From assembly GCF_000425465.1 (NCBI RefSeq), contig NZ_AUDM01000004.1, positions 124,001-188,000 on the forward strand: a DNA stretch of 64,000 nucleotides, given 5' to 3'. The notes beneath the pieces are model-generated. The model searched no databases, was not told the DNA's origin, and worked only from the letters and a program-made list of their open reading frames with translations. Origin of the DNA: Flavobacterium filum DSM 17961 (GTDB lineage: Bacteria; Bacteroidota; Bacteroidia; Flavobacteriales; Flavobacteriaceae). Shown piece by piece: positions 1-13,500 of this stretch (positions within the stretch are counted from its first letter, which is position 1; each line of letters opens with the position of its first letter). The translations under genes were made by a program, and so were the position numbers.

Positions 1-1895
1 AAGATACCAGAAGACAAGGTTATTCACTTCAAAATATAGGCTATTATTTAGCTTTAAGTGACTATGTAGATTTAACCATTTTTGGAGATTATTATACGAA
101 TGGAAGTTATGGTTTGCGTTTTGAAAGTTCTTATGCGGTCAAATATTTGTTTAGCGGAAACTTGAATGTTCGTTTTGAAAATCTGATTCAAAGTGAAAAA
201 GGTTTTCCAGATTATTCCAAATCCAGAATTTACAACATTCAGTGGTCACATGCACAAGACCCGAAATCTAGTCCTAACTCTCGATTTTCTGCTTCTGTGA
301 ACTTGGGAAGTAGTCAGTTTTTTCAACAATCTCTTAATCAAATAAATGTAGGCTCTAACTTAGTTAATAACTTGAGTTCTTCTGTTTCCTATTCTAAAAC
401 TTTTAATACTGTTCCGCAAGTGAATATGTCGTTGTCGGCAACTCACAATCAGAATACACAAACACAACAAATCAACATGACTTTGCCAACACTTCAAGCG
501 AGTGTGGACAGAATATTTCCTTTTGCTCCAAAAGACGGAGTTAAGAAAGGATTTATAAAAAACATCAACTTTCAATATAATTTAAGAGGTGAAAATAGAA
601 TCAGCACATTTGATTCATTATTCTTTAAACCTCAAATGTTTAGAGATGCGAAAACCGGTTTTCAACATTCCATTCCGTTAAGTACTAATTTCAAAGTTTT
701 CAAACATTTTAGTGTTAGTACAAGTGCAAATTACAATGAGGTTTGGTATTTTAAAACATTAAGAAAGAATTTTGATTCTGAATTAAATCAAGTTGTAACA
801 AATGAAGTAAATGGTTTTGATGCCTTTAGAACGTATTCTTTTTCAAGTAGTGTAGGTACAACCATTTATGGAACGTTTAATTTTGGAGAAACTAAAAAAA
901 TACAAGCCATTCGACATGTAATGCGACCTTCTATTTCGCACAGTTATACGCCAAGCTTTGAACAATATTATGATACTTATGCCATGGATGCTAGTGGGAA
1001 AATGCAAGAATATACGCGATTTGATGGCGGTATTTTTGGATCTCCTTCCAGTAATTACTCCAATAATTTAGGTTTTAATTTGAGTAATACATTTGAAGCT
1101 AAAGTAACTGATAAAGACAGTACAAAAACGGAAGCCAAAAAAGTAATGTTGTTGAATCAGCTAAATTTTTCAACGAGCTATAACATGGCTGCTGATTCTT
1201 TACGTTGGACACCGATGCGAGTGAGCGGAGGAACCGTTTTATTTAACAATAAAATGAATGTGAATTTTGCTGCCACTCTTGATCCTTATGCCATTAATGC
1301 AGCCGGAAGAAGAATTGACAAATGGAATATAGACAATGGCGGAAGTCTTTTTAGAATGACAAGTGCCAACATGACAACAAACTATTCTTTTTCGAGTAAA
1401 TCTAAAGAGGGAAATAAGAAGAATAATAAACAAGGAGCCAGAAATGGAGGTCGAGAGGATGATTTATTTGGTACCAACACGGATTTAGGTGACAGTAGGC
1501 AAAGCCAGTTTTCAAATGATGAGGAAGAAGAAACTAAATTCTCTGAATTTTACAAATCAGAAATACCTTGGGATATTACTTTTGCTTATTCTTTGACGTA
1601 TAGCAATAACAACAGAGAAAGTAAAATTACCGGAAATTCCGTAATGATTTCCGGCAATATGGATTTAACTCCTCGTTGGAAAGTTGGTGTTTCAACCGGA
1701 TATGATTTTGTTCAAAATGGAGTCACCTTCACTCAATTCCGATTTGAACGTGATTTGCTGAGTTGGCGAATGGATTTCAACTGGACTCCTTATGGTGATT
1801 TTGCTTCTTGGGGATTTTTTATTGGAATAAAATCATCTGTTTTGAGCGACATTAAATGGGATAGACGTTCGTTACCTGATAGAACTTTACGATAA
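1..1895 (+). CDS. lptD: LptD-like outer-membrane LPS assembly protein, 3' part
   Basis: The reading frame is open from base 3, so the gene begins before the window and only its C-terminal 630 or so residues are seen. The protein is rich in alternating aromatic/polar beta strands, as expected for an outer-membrane beta-barrel. The motif RHVMRPSISHSYTPSF and the ending with strand-rich WGFFIGIKSSVLSDIKWDRR resemble the Bacteroidota LptD (OstA) barrel, which inserts LPS at the cell surface. A low-complexity Lys/Asn/Gly then Asp/Glu stretch (about bases 1395-1550) probably forms a loop. The neighbour ridA, 10 bases downstream, fits the usual flavobacterial order. The family assignment is by recognition of motifs; the periplasmic OstA domain is outside the window. 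Confidence 0.72.
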   Translation, partial: DTRRQGYSLQNIGYYLALSDYVDLTIFGDYYTNGSYGLRFESSYAVKYLFSGNLNVRFENLIQSEKGFPDYSKSRIYNIQWSHAQDPKSSPNSRFSASVNLGSSQFFQQSLNQINVGSNLVNNLSSSVSYSKTFNTVPQVNMSLSATHNQNTQTQQINMTLPTLQASVDRIFPFAPKDGVKKGFIKNINFQYNLRGENRISTFDSLFFKPQMFRDAKTGFQHSIPLSTNFKVFKHFSVSTSANYNEVWYFKTLRKNFDSELNQVVTNEVNGFDAFRTYSFSSSVGTTIYGTFNFGETKKIQAIRHVMRPSISHSYTPSFEQYYDTYAMDASGKMQEYTRFDGGIFGSPSSNYSNNLGFNLSNTFEAKVTDKDSTKTEAKKVMLLNQLNFSTSYNMAADSLRWTPMRVSGGTVLFNNKMNVNFAATLDPYAINAAGRRIDKWNIDNGGSLFRMTSANMTTNYSFSSKSKEGNKKNNKQGARNGGREDDLFGTNTDLGDSRQSQFSNDEEEETKFSEFYKSEIPWDITFAYSLTYSNNNRESKITGNSVMISGNMDLTPRWKVGVSTGYDFVQNGVTFTQFRFERDLLSWRMDFNWTPYGDFASWGFFIGIKSSVLSDIKWDRRSLPDRTLR

Positions 1896-1905
1896 AATTT
1901 AAAAT

Positions 1906-2286
1906 ATGAAAAAAATCATTTTTACTGAAAAAGCACCCGCTCCTATTGGGCCGTATAGTCAAGCTGTTTTGATTGGAAACACCTTATATACTTCAGGTCA
2001 AATTGCACTTCATCCTTTCTCCGGTGAATTAATTTTAGATTCTATCGAAGTAGAAACAAAACAAGTAATGGAAAATATGAAGGCTGTTTTAGAAGCTGCC
2101 GACATGGCATTTTCCAATGTTGTAAAAACCACCATTTTCATCATGGATATGGCTGATTTTGCGGCTATCAATAAAGTATATGCAACTTATTTTGATGAGC
2201 AGCAAGCACCGGCTAGAGAAACTGTTCAAGTAGCTGGTTTACCAAAAGGAGTGAATGTGGAGATTTCAATGGTAGCGTTGAAATAA
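1906..2286 (+). CDS. ridA: RidA/YjgF family enamine/imine deaminase
   Basis: The 126-residue product has the full length of the RidA family. It carries the N-terminal APAPIGPYSQAV motif, the ASGQI-like segment LYTSGQIAL, and the C-terminal PARETVQVAGLPKGVNVEI segment, whose Arg binds substrate carboxylates in this family. RidA homotrimers hydrolyse reactive 2-aminoacrylate and related enamines/imines in the cytoplasm. The ATG lies 10 bases after the LptD-like stop, so the two are probably cotranscribed. The next gene is convergent, only 3 bases away. Confidence 0.95.
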   Translation: MKKIIFTEKAPAPIGPYSQAVLIGNTLYTSGQIALHPFSGELILDSIEVETKQVMENMKAVLEAADMAFSNVVKTTIFIMDMADFAAINKVYATYFDEQQAPARETVQVAGLPKGVNVEISMVALK

Positions 2287-2289
2287 AAC

Positions 2290-2585
2290 TTATTCTTGTT
2301 TTACAATTTTAACCGTTTTTGAAAGTCCGTTTTCATTTTCTATGCTAAAAAAGTAAATACCGTCTGAACCTAATACCTCAGTAGAAAAATTTACTTGGTT
2401 TTTAATTTCAAGTGTTTGAATCGTTTTTCCTAAACTATCTGTTTGTGCAATCTTACCTGTAAATGGTGTTGAAAAGCGAAAATGTATGGTTTTTGTGGTT
2501 GGATTAGGAAAAACTTTTATTTCAGAAAAAAGAGTACTCTCGAGAGATAAAGCATTTGGTTCTAAAAGCATTACCCAATAATCTG
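2290..2585 (-). repeat. 296-bp near-identical repeat, copy A (T9SS domain)
   Basis: This segment encodes the sorting domain of the first repeat protein. It matches 5405-5700 base for base except at one position (T at 2413, G at 5528). Upstream of the segment the two genes diverge strongly. Confidence 0.95.
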
Positions 2586-3873
2586 TTTCTCCTCTATTTG
2601 TCTCCGTTTTTTCTCCAGATATTCCTGAACGAGAATTACCGGCCAAAAAATACCTTCCATCATCTAAACAAATTAAATCTTGAATACTATCGGCTTCACT
2701 ACCACCAATGGTTTTTTGACCTAAAATCTCTCCATTTTCATCAACTTCCAACAACCAAAAATCAGAAGAACCACGTGAATTTTCAGTTTTTACACCAGAA
2801 ATATTTGAACTGGAACTTCCTGCAAGTAAAATATTGCCATTTGATTTTTCCTTAATAGAATTTAAAACTTCACCTTCAAATCCACCATATACTTTTTGCC
2901 AAATAATTTCTCCTTCACTATTTAGTTTTAATACCCAAAAGTTAAACAACCCATAATTATCTAGTGTTTTATCTCCAGAAATAGGAGAAGTAGAATAACC
3001 TCCAACTATGTAACCATTATCTTGTGAAATGATTAAATCGCCAAATACTTCTAAACCACTGCCTCCTAAAGTTTTTTGCCACTCTATTTCACCGATGTTG
3101 TTCAATTTAACAATCCAATAATCAAAATCACCTCTTGAATTTTCATTTTTTTCACCTGAACTATTTGAATTTGATTCGCCCCCTAAAATATATCCACCAT
3201 CTGATGTAATTTGTATAGTAAATAATCTATCTGTTAAATCACCTCCAATTGTTCGCTGCCATTCGATTTCATTATCTTGGTTTAATTTCAAAATCCAAAA
3301 ATCAGGATTTTGAAAATTACCTCTAGGATTCTCTGTTTTTTCTCCCGATATTGGGGAATCGGAACTGCCACCAATTATCAAACCATTATCATCAGTTCTC
3401 TTGATATTACTTAATCCATCAAGTCTGTTTCCTCCAATAGTTTTTTGCCAAACGATAGAACCAAAAACATCAATTTTAAGAATCCAATAATCATTTAAAC
3501 CTCTTGAATTTTCAGTTTTCTCACCAGAAATATTTGAAGAAGAAGTACAACCTAATAAAAATCCACCATCAAAATCTTTAGTCATTTGAATTAAAGCATC
3601 TCTACCACTACCTCCTATTGTTTTTTGCCATTCTAAAATTCCTATTTCAGAAATTTTAATCATCCATAAATCACTTTCTCCCCTACTCAACTCCATCTTA
3701 TCACCAGAAGCACTTGAATATGAAGTTCCGCCAATAAAAAAATCACCATCATAATTTTCACATTTTCTAACCCAATCATAATCGTTTCCGCCAATTGTCT
3801 TTTGCCAAATAATTCCGGGTTGAGCAAATACATTTAAAACAAATAAATTAGATATGATAAAAATAATTTTCAT
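2290..3873 (-). CDS. Secreted WQKTIGG-repeat protein with T9SS type A sorting domain
   Basis: The 527-residue product starts with a signal peptide (residues 1-17, cut after VFA). It then has seven repeats of about 60 residues, each opening with W-Q-K-T-I-G-G or a close variant and containing a SGEKTENSRG-like turn and a D-Y/F-W-I-x-K-L strand. Seven such blocks suggest a seven-bladed beta-propeller. The last 80 residues (FPNPTTKTIHF onward, ending in TVKIVKQE) are a type A T9SS C-terminal domain, so the protein is probably exported by PorSS and displayed or released. It lies 1 base downstream of the metalloprotease gene, so it shares that operon. A paralogue lies at 5405-6982. The ligand is unknown; adhesion or polymer binding is only a guess. 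Confidence 0.85.
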   Translation of the reverse strand: MKIIFIISNLFVLNVFAQPGIIWQKTIGGNDYDWVRKCENYDGDFFIGGTSYSSASGDKMELSRGESDLWMIKISEIGILEWQKTIGGSGRDALIQMTKDFDGGFLLGCTSSSNISGEKTENSRGLNDYWILKIDVFGSIVWQKTIGGNRLDGLSNIKRTDDNGLIIGGSSDSPISGEKTENPRGNFQNPDFWILKLNQDNEIEWQRTIGGDLTDRLFTIQITSDGGYILGGESNSNSSGEKNENSRGDFDYWIVKLNNIGEIEWQKTLGGSGLEVFGDLIISQDNGYIVGGYSTSPISGDKTLDNYGLFNFWVLKLNSEGEIIWQKVYGGFEGEVLNSIKEKSNGNILLAGSSSSNISGVKTENSRGSSDFWLLEVDENGEILGQKTIGGSEADSIQDLICLDDGRYFLAGNSRSGISGEKTETNRGETDYWVMLLEPNALSLESTLFSEIKVFPNPTTKTIHFRFSTPFTGKIAQTDSLGKTIQTLEIKNQVNFSTEVLGSDGIYFFSIENENGLSKTVKIVKQE

Positions 3874-3874
3874 A

Positions 3875-5263
<1,389 letters not shown>

Positions 5264-5404
5264 GAAAATAAAATTTAAAATCAATCAAATTTAAAATTAT
5301 TTTTTAATATTTTAACAATTAAAACAGGAAATTATAACAAATTTTTCATAAAAACTTTTTTTTATTTAAGTTTACAATACTTTAAATAGAATATTACATA
5401 AAAT

Positions 5405-5700
5405 TTATTCTTGTTTTACAATTTTAACCGTTTTTGAAAGTCCGTTTTCATTTTCTATGCTAAAAAAGTAAATACCGTCTGAACCTAATACCTCAGTAGA
5501 AAAATTTACTTGGTTTTTAATTTCAAGGGTTTGAATCGTTTTTCCTAAACTATCTGTTTGTGCAATCTTACCTGTAAATGGTGTTGAAAAGCGAAAATGT
5601 ATGGTTTTTGTGGTTGGATTAGGAAAAACTTTTATTTCAGAAAAAAGAGTACTCTCGAGAGATAAAGCATTTGGTTCTAAAAGCATTACCCAATAATCTG
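5405..5700 (-). repeat. 296-bp near-identical repeat, copy B (T9SS domain)
   Basis: Second copy of the repeat at 2290-2585, with 295 of 296 bases identical and the same orientation. The repeats flank the metalloprotease gene, so recombination between them could delete the protease together with most of one repeat gene. Confidence 0.95.
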
Positions 5701-6982
5701 ACCCTCCTCTATTTACTTCTGTTTTTTCCCCTACTATGCTTGAAAGTGAATTTCCACCCAGAAAAATGCTTCCATTATCGTCTACAAGCATATTTTCAAT
5801 TCCATCATAAAGTTCACCACCAATTGTTTTTTGACCAATTATGTTTCCATCAAAATCTATCATAACGACCCAAAAATCTTCCAATCCTCTTGAAAAGCTG
5901 TTCTTATCACCGGAGAAATTCGATTTTGAACTACCTCCTAGAACGTATCCTTGACCGTTTTTGGAAATACTAGTTAAATTATCCTGATCATTACCTCCGA
6001 TTACTTTTTGCCATTCTATAGTTCCATTACCAGATAATTTTATTACCCAATAATCATTTAAGCCTTTAGTATTTTCAGTTTTATTTCCTGATATTGAAGA
6101 ATTTGAATAACAACCAACCAAAAATCCACCATCATCGGTTTGAAGTATGTCTCCAAAAACCTCAGTTTGACTTCCTCCCAAGGTTTTTTGCCATTCAATG
6201 ATTCCTTGGCTATTTACTTTTACAATCCAAATATCATAATCGCCAAAATTAGTTTCTGTTTTTTCTGCTGAAATAAACGAATTTGAATCACCAGCCAATA
6301 AAAACCCACCATCAGAAGTAGCAATTACATTATATAATCGATCATTTTGATTGCCACCAATTGTTCGTTGCCAGATGATTGAATAGTTAAAATCCATTTT
6401 TACAATCCAAAAATCATTATCTCCAACAGCTCCTCTTCTATCTTCTGTTTTCTCACCAGAAGCCATAGATTCAGAAAAACCACTTAATAAAGGACCATCG
6501 TTAGTTTTTATAATGGAAGTTAAAACATCATTTCTGTCACCTCCTATCGTTTTTTGATTGATAATATTTCCAAGATTGTCAATTTTGATTAACCAATAAT
6601 CGCTTAAACCTCTTCTGTTTTCTGTTTTTTCACCTGAAATGTTTGATGAAGAGGTACAAGCTAGAAAGTAACCATTTTCATCATCGCTAATTATTTGATT
6701 TAAGGCATCACTTCCACTCCCTCCAATTGTTTTTTGCCACTGAACCAATCCACCATCAGAAAATTTTATTATCCAAGGGTCAGTTGATCCTCTGCTAACC
6801 TCATTTTTGTCACCATTAATACCGGTATTTGAAGTTCCACCCACCAAGAATCCGTTGTCATTTCCAACCACGCAAGAACTATACCCATCAATTTGATTTC
6901 CTCCCATTGTCTTTTGCCAAATAATTCCGGGTTGAGCAATGCCAAATTGGGAAATAATAAAAAGTAAAAAAGCCTTTTTCAT
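5405..6982 (-). CDS. Secreted WQKTIGG-repeat protein with T9SS domain (paralogue)
   Basis: The 525-residue protein has a short signal peptide (MKKAFLLFIISQFGIAQ), seven repeats of about 60 residues headed by WQKTMGG, WQKTIGG, NQKTIGG, WQRTIGG, WQKTLGG, WQKVIGG and GQKTIGG, and a C-terminal T9SS type A domain identical in protein sequence to that of the paralogue at 2290-3873. It is probably an exported beta-propeller. The body is clearly diverged from its sister while the tail is not, so the tail has been homogenised or recently swapped. The gene is about 140 bases upstream of the metalloprotease gene on the same strand. Function unknown. Confidence 0.85.
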   Translation of the reverse strand: MKKAFLLFIISQFGIAQPGIIWQKTMGGNQIDGYSSCVVGNDNGFLVGGTSNTGINGDKNEVSRGSTDPWIIKFSDGGLVQWQKTIGGSGSDALNQIISDDENGYFLACTSSSNISGEKTENRRGLSDYWLIKIDNLGNIINQKTIGGDRNDVLTSIIKTNDGPLLSGFSESMASGEKTEDRRGAVGDNDFWIVKMDFNYSIIWQRTIGGNQNDRLYNVIATSDGGFLLAGDSNSFISAEKTETNFGDYDIWIVKVNSQGIIEWQKTLGGSQTEVFGDILQTDDGGFLVGCYSNSSISGNKTENTKGLNDYWVIKLSGNGTIEWQKVIGGNDQDNLTSISKNGQGYVLGGSSKSNFSGDKNSFSRGLEDFWVVMIDFDGNIIGQKTIGGELYDGIENMLVDDNGSIFLGGNSLSSIVGEKTEVNRGGSDYWVMLLEPNALSLESTLFSEIKVFPNPTTKTIHFRFSTPFTGKIAQTDSLGKTIQTLEIKNQVNFSTEVLGSDGIYFFSIENENGLSKTVKIVKQE

Positions 6983-7041
6983 TAATTTTTTTCATTAAAT
7001 TTAATGTAAATATGGCTTGAATAAAATTTCTTAAAAGAATT

Positions 7042-7416
7042 TTAACTATTGATAAACATACCATTTATGAGAAGTTGAGCCGTTGCTTCATTTGTTGCCA
7101 ACGGCACATTATGTACATCACACACACGAATAAGCATATTTACATCCGCCTCGTGAGGATGACTGGATAATGGGTCTTTGAAAAAAAGTACCATTTTTGT
7201 TTTTCCTTCTGCTACTCTTCCGGCTATTTGAGCATCTCCACCTTGTGGCCCTGAAAGCATTTTTTTGACTTTAAAACCTGCTGCTTCGGCTTTTGATCCG
7301 GTTGTTCCGGTGGCAATTATTTTGATATGTTCTCTTTTTAAAACTGCACTATTTTTATTTAAAAACTGGACCATATCGGCTTTTTTACCATCATGTGCGA
7401 TTACTGCGATTTCCAT
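7042..7416 (-). CDS. mgsA: Methylglyoxal synthase
   Basis: The 124-residue product matches the short bacterial MgsA family. It contains IAHDGKK near the N terminus, ATGTTG (phosphate-binding loop), GPQGGDAQIAG with the catalytic Asp, and FFKDPLSSHPHEADV with the family's conserved Asp and His. The enzyme converts dihydroxyacetone phosphate to methylglyoxal and phosphate, an overflow bypass of lower glycolysis in the cytoplasm. It lies downstream of a kinase-like gene and the gap/pfkA pair on the same strand, but a terminator-like hairpin at 7434-7455 just before its start suggests separate or attenuated expression. Confidence 0.95.
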   Translation of the reverse strand: MEIAVIAHDGKKADMVQFLNKNSAVLKREHIKIIATGTTGSKAEAAGFKVKKMLSGPQGGDAQIAGRVAEGKTKMVLFFKDPLSSHPHEADVNMLIRVCDVHNVPLATNEATAQLLINGMFINS

Positions 7417-7433
7417 TTCTAATAAGATTAAAA

Positions 7434-7455
7434 AACCACGATTCTCATCGTGGTT
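7434..7455 (-). terminator. Intrinsic terminator after the GlcNAc-kinase-like gene
   Basis: AACCACGAT and ATCGTGGTT form a 9-bp perfect stem with a 4-base loop, followed on the minus strand by a run of T. It lies between the stop of the kinase-like gene and the mgsA start, about 18 bases from the latter. Confidence 0.8.
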
Positions 7456-7460
7456 CAGGG

Positions 7461-8312
7461 TTATTTATTTAGGATGTGATAAGCAATCAAACCATCAATT
7501 GGTCTTCTTAATACATTACCTAATTGTAAATTGTGTTTTTCTAACGTAATTTTTAATTCATCCTTTAAATAAAAGGCAATTGATCCTACAAAATGAATAG
7601 GCAATTCATGGCAATTATCATATTGTTTGATGTAATTTTCCACAAAATCTTCCATTTCTTTGAAAATATATTTTTGACAAAATTCGGTATCTTTATGTTT
7701 GATTAAAAATTTGGCAAATGTGGCTAAATAGGCATTTGGATTGGGTTCTTTATACAAATTTTGCTTGATATAATCAGGATCGGTGTTGTATTCTTCTTCA
7801 AACTCAAGAGCCATTTCTTTTGGCATTTTGTTAAAGGAATATCCTCTTAATAAATGACGACCAAACCGATTTCCACTCGCATCATCCATACAGATATAGC
7901 CCAATGATTGCACTTTTTGATGTAAAACTGAACCGTCAAAATAACTACAATTTGAACCGGTTCCTAAAATACAAACAATAGCTTTTTCATTTTTTGGTGT
8001 GGTAGCATAAACAGCCGCATACGTATCTTCATTTACCGATATGGTTGCATTTGTAAAATAGGCTTTAAACACATCTGTTAAAAAGATTTTCATACGATCT
8101 GTTCCACAACCTGCTCCGTAAAAAAACAATTGATTTGCTTTTGTTTTATTAAAAGAAATATCAAATTTATCGTTTAAACGTTCAATCACTTCTTCTTTGG
8201 TTAACACTTCCGGGTTGAGACCAAGTGTTTGAGTGGTAAACAAAACCTTTCCATTATCATCAATGGCAATCCAATCTGCTTTTGTTGACCCACTATCTAC
8301 AAGTAATTTCAT
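7461..8312 (-). CDS. BadF/BadG-type kinase, N-acetylglucosamine kinase-like
   Basis: The 283-residue protein has the ASKHA sugar-kinase pattern. An N-terminal phosphate-1 loop (LLVDSGSTKADW) is followed by a phosphate-2 motif (CILGTGSNCSYFDG) and an adenosine-binding region near the C terminus (FVGSIAFY). This is the BadF/BadG/BcrA/BcrD ATPase family whose members include eukaryotic GlcNAc kinase, and Bacteroidota homologues are usually annotated N-acetylglucosamine kinase. It probably phosphorylates an amino sugar released in peptidoglycan or chitin recycling. It follows gap on the same strand with a terminator between them. The substrate is inferred from family only. Confidence 0.8.
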   Translation of the reverse strand: MKLLVDSGSTKADWIAIDDNGKVLFTTQTLGLNPEVLTKEEVIERLNDKFDISFNKTKANQLFFYGAGCGTDRMKIFLTDVFKAYFTNATISVNEDTYAAVYATTPKNEKAIVCILGTGSNCSYFDGSVLHQKVQSLGYICMDDASGNRFGRHLLRGYSFNKMPKEMALEFEEEYNTDPDYIKQNLYKEPNPNAYLATFAKFLIKHKDTEFCQKYIFKEMEDFVENYIKQYDNCHELPIHFVGSIAFYLKDELKITLEKHNLQLGNVLRRPIDGLIAYHILNK

Positions 8313-8341
8313 AAGTTAGTTTGTTTGTTAGTTAAAAATAA

Positions 8342-8373
8342 AAATCCCGTTGTAAAGCATTACAACGGGATTT
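8342..8373 (-). terminator. Terminator after gap
   Basis: AAATCCCGTTGTAA pairs perfectly with TTACAACGGGATTT (14-bp stem, 4-base loop), followed on the minus strand by a T-rich tract. It lies just beyond the gap stop codon. Confidence 0.88.
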
Positions 8374-8381
8374 CATTAGTT

Positions 8382-10404
<2,023 letters not shown>

Positions 10405-10543
10405 TTTTTTTAGTTTATACTGTAAAATTAGCAAAGTTTAGGGACTTAAAATAGTAGTTTTTTGAGTAATTAATAGAATAGTCGAAAATCAAACGTTTTC
10501 GTTGATAAGTTTTTGGAAGAAAATTTTTATTTACTAACTCCGG

Positions 10544-13500
10544 TTAGTCATGTGGAATATTTTCATCTACCTCTGTTGATTGATTAACCGGTTTTGGTTT
10601 TTCATTTTTCTTTTTTCGATCAGAAAAATTTATAAAATCCGGTGAATAATCAGAATCTTCATTTTCATTTTGTGATTCTTTCTCTTTTTTATAGGTCGAG
10701 TTTCTAAAGATTTTATAAAACAATTCGTTGAATGTACTAAAATCAACTTGATAAGATATACCGATACCTTGTGTATAACCAATTCCTTCCCCTATATAGT
10801 TAATATCATTTTCTCTGTTAAAAGCTTTCATGTTAAGTGTACCGTCTTTATTTACGCGATACAACACCTCAATATCACCTACAATTGCAGCATCATTTAC
10901 ACCTCCAACGGGTACACCTAATACTCCATTTACAGAAATTCGATCATTAATTGCAAATGAAGTAGAAACACTAACATTACCATCTGTTTCGCGATTTGGA
11001 GTTTTTTCAGGGGCAACATAACCCACTTCAATTGAAATTTTACTATCCGCATCTTTAAACAAACTATCAAATACACCACTCGCAGTTTGGAATAAATTAT
11101 TGTATAACGCATTTTGACCAACAGCAGAACTGTCATCACTAATAAAACTATTAGAGGCTAAAAGATACAAGGCTTGTGTTTGTCTAATATCTTTATCACT
11201 CAGTTTTGTATCAATTTCAGAACGTAGAATAGAACTAACTGTTGGAAAATTGATATTAAAATCCGGTTCAGGATTACTTATTGTTCCATTAATAGTAATA
11301 GCTACTTCAACAGGAACTTTTTGATTTAACGTAGTATTGTTTAATAAAACTCCGGGATTGGCTCTTGTTTCATATAATGCTTCTAAATTCAATCGAGCTT
11401 TAAGCGGATCTCCTTCCCACACAATGTTTCCATTGTTTTTTACATTGAATTTTTTACTTACTAAACCTCGATATTTAAAATTATATTCACCTTCATCAAC
11501 CATAAAATCACCATACATATTAAATTTCCCCAAAGTGTTAATTTGAAGTGATAAAATTCCAACTCCGCGACCTTTCATATTGTGACCTGATTCTTTATCT
11601 AAAATCACTTCAATTTCAGCATTTTTGTTGATATCTAGTTCAAACTCAAGTTCCAATCCATTATACCTTTTTTCATTTCTGTTTGCGGTCAATAAGTTGT
11701 ATTTCTCTTCTTTTGTCACAAAATGAATAAACGAATTTTCACTAATCGATTGGTTATCTAAAATAGGTAATTTAATTGCGGTACCTTTTTCTGATTTTGC
11801 GTTTACTTTGATCAACAAACCATCAGTTGGACCTGATATGTTGGCATCACCGGAAATAAATGCTTTTCCATAATAATAAGCTTCATCGCTATCTTGTGTA
11901 TCTAAAACACATAAATAATTGGAATTGACACCAATATCTAAAATCCAATTGGAAAGTTTAGAATGTTTCACATTTCCGGTTAAGATTCCTTTTGTTTTAT
12001 ATTTTGTATCGGTAATCGATATGTTACGCATTAAAAATTGTCTTTCTGTGAGGTCAACAATTGAATTTGGTTCCATTTCTAAATCAACATTCAGATAGGG
12101 AATTCGTAAACCGGCTTGGTTCAAAAAGAGTCTTCCGTTCATTTCAGGGTTGTCAATTGCTCCTCTGAAATTTGCATTTCCGTTTACTAATCCTCTGATA
12201 TTAGACACCACATCACCACCCATTGTGCTAAAAGCCCCAATATTAAATTTATCAAATTTAACATCGATATTCATCGTTGGAATTTTATCTTTAAAGTACA
12301 AATTCCCTAATAAATTAAAACTTTCAACATTTTCATTTTCCAATGTTGATGTTACATTAAAAATATTGAAATCATCATTCCCTTTAATGTCTAATTTGAT
12401 TGTACCTAGTTTTATATTATTTACCAATAAATTATTGACATTTAAGGAGGCATAAGGTTCAAACTGCGTTTTATTCTGTTTAAAATTGACCACTCCATTC
12501 ATGTTTCCATCCATGGTAAAATTCTCAATGTCAGGAATAATTTTACCAATATTAACTTCATTAAACTTAATTTCTAAATCTTTAAAATCATTGCCTTTCA
12601 TTAATCCATTGAAGTCAACCCGCTGAATTTCATGTGTTAAAGAAAAATGATCAAAGTTGAAATTATTTAACTTTTTATCAAAAATTATTTTGTTGGAATT
12701 ATCATCCATTTCATTTAAAAACCAGATATAATCTTTGAATTTCAATTCTGATTTAAAAAATCCAACAACATTGTTATTATCGTTATTAATGGTATGATAG
12801 GCATCAAAGTTGAAATAATCTTCACTATTTTTTCCTCCTTTGAACTCAGTTCTAAAAATTAAAGAATCTTTTCTGGTAATGTTAATGAGGTTAAAATCTG
12901 CAATTTTATACCATTTATTTTTGATACTATCAATTGAAATAAAGGAATTAAAAAGTGGATTTTTGTTGTCAATCTCTAACGAAATGGCATGAATATCATT
13001 ATCAAAAGCTTCAATTTTAGAGGAGGTTAAATCCAATTTAAAATCATTTGTGTCTGCATTAATACTACCATTAATTTTTGTATCCGAACTTAAACTGATC
13101 TCTGGATAAAAAATCTCAATAATTTTATTGTAAACTGAGAAATCAAACCGAAGATATTGTCCTTTTTTTACTTTATTATAGTTAAAATGAGCATATATAC
13201 TACCCAATGAATTTTCAACTAATTTCGGAACTTCTTCAAAATCAAATTTACCCTCAATTTTTCCATCAATGATGTCAGGAGAATTAATTGTAATTAAACG
13301 TTGATTAGAACTATCAAAATTCGATGTAATCGTAAAATTATCAAATACAAAAATATCTCTACCATTTTGATACGATGATTGTTCAATTTTTAAATCTCCA
13401 TACATCGTATTAATGTTATTGCCAATTAAATTACTGAAAATTTTTCCTTTAAAAATGGAAATACTATCTGATTTTACTAAATTTAATTTTTTCAAATTTG

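Noticed and set aside
2556..2855. Plus-strand ORF of 99 residues inside the repeat protein gene
   Set aside because: It is a shadow of the repeats in the minus-strand gene, and a matching shadow at 5671-5865 appears in the paralogue for the same reason.
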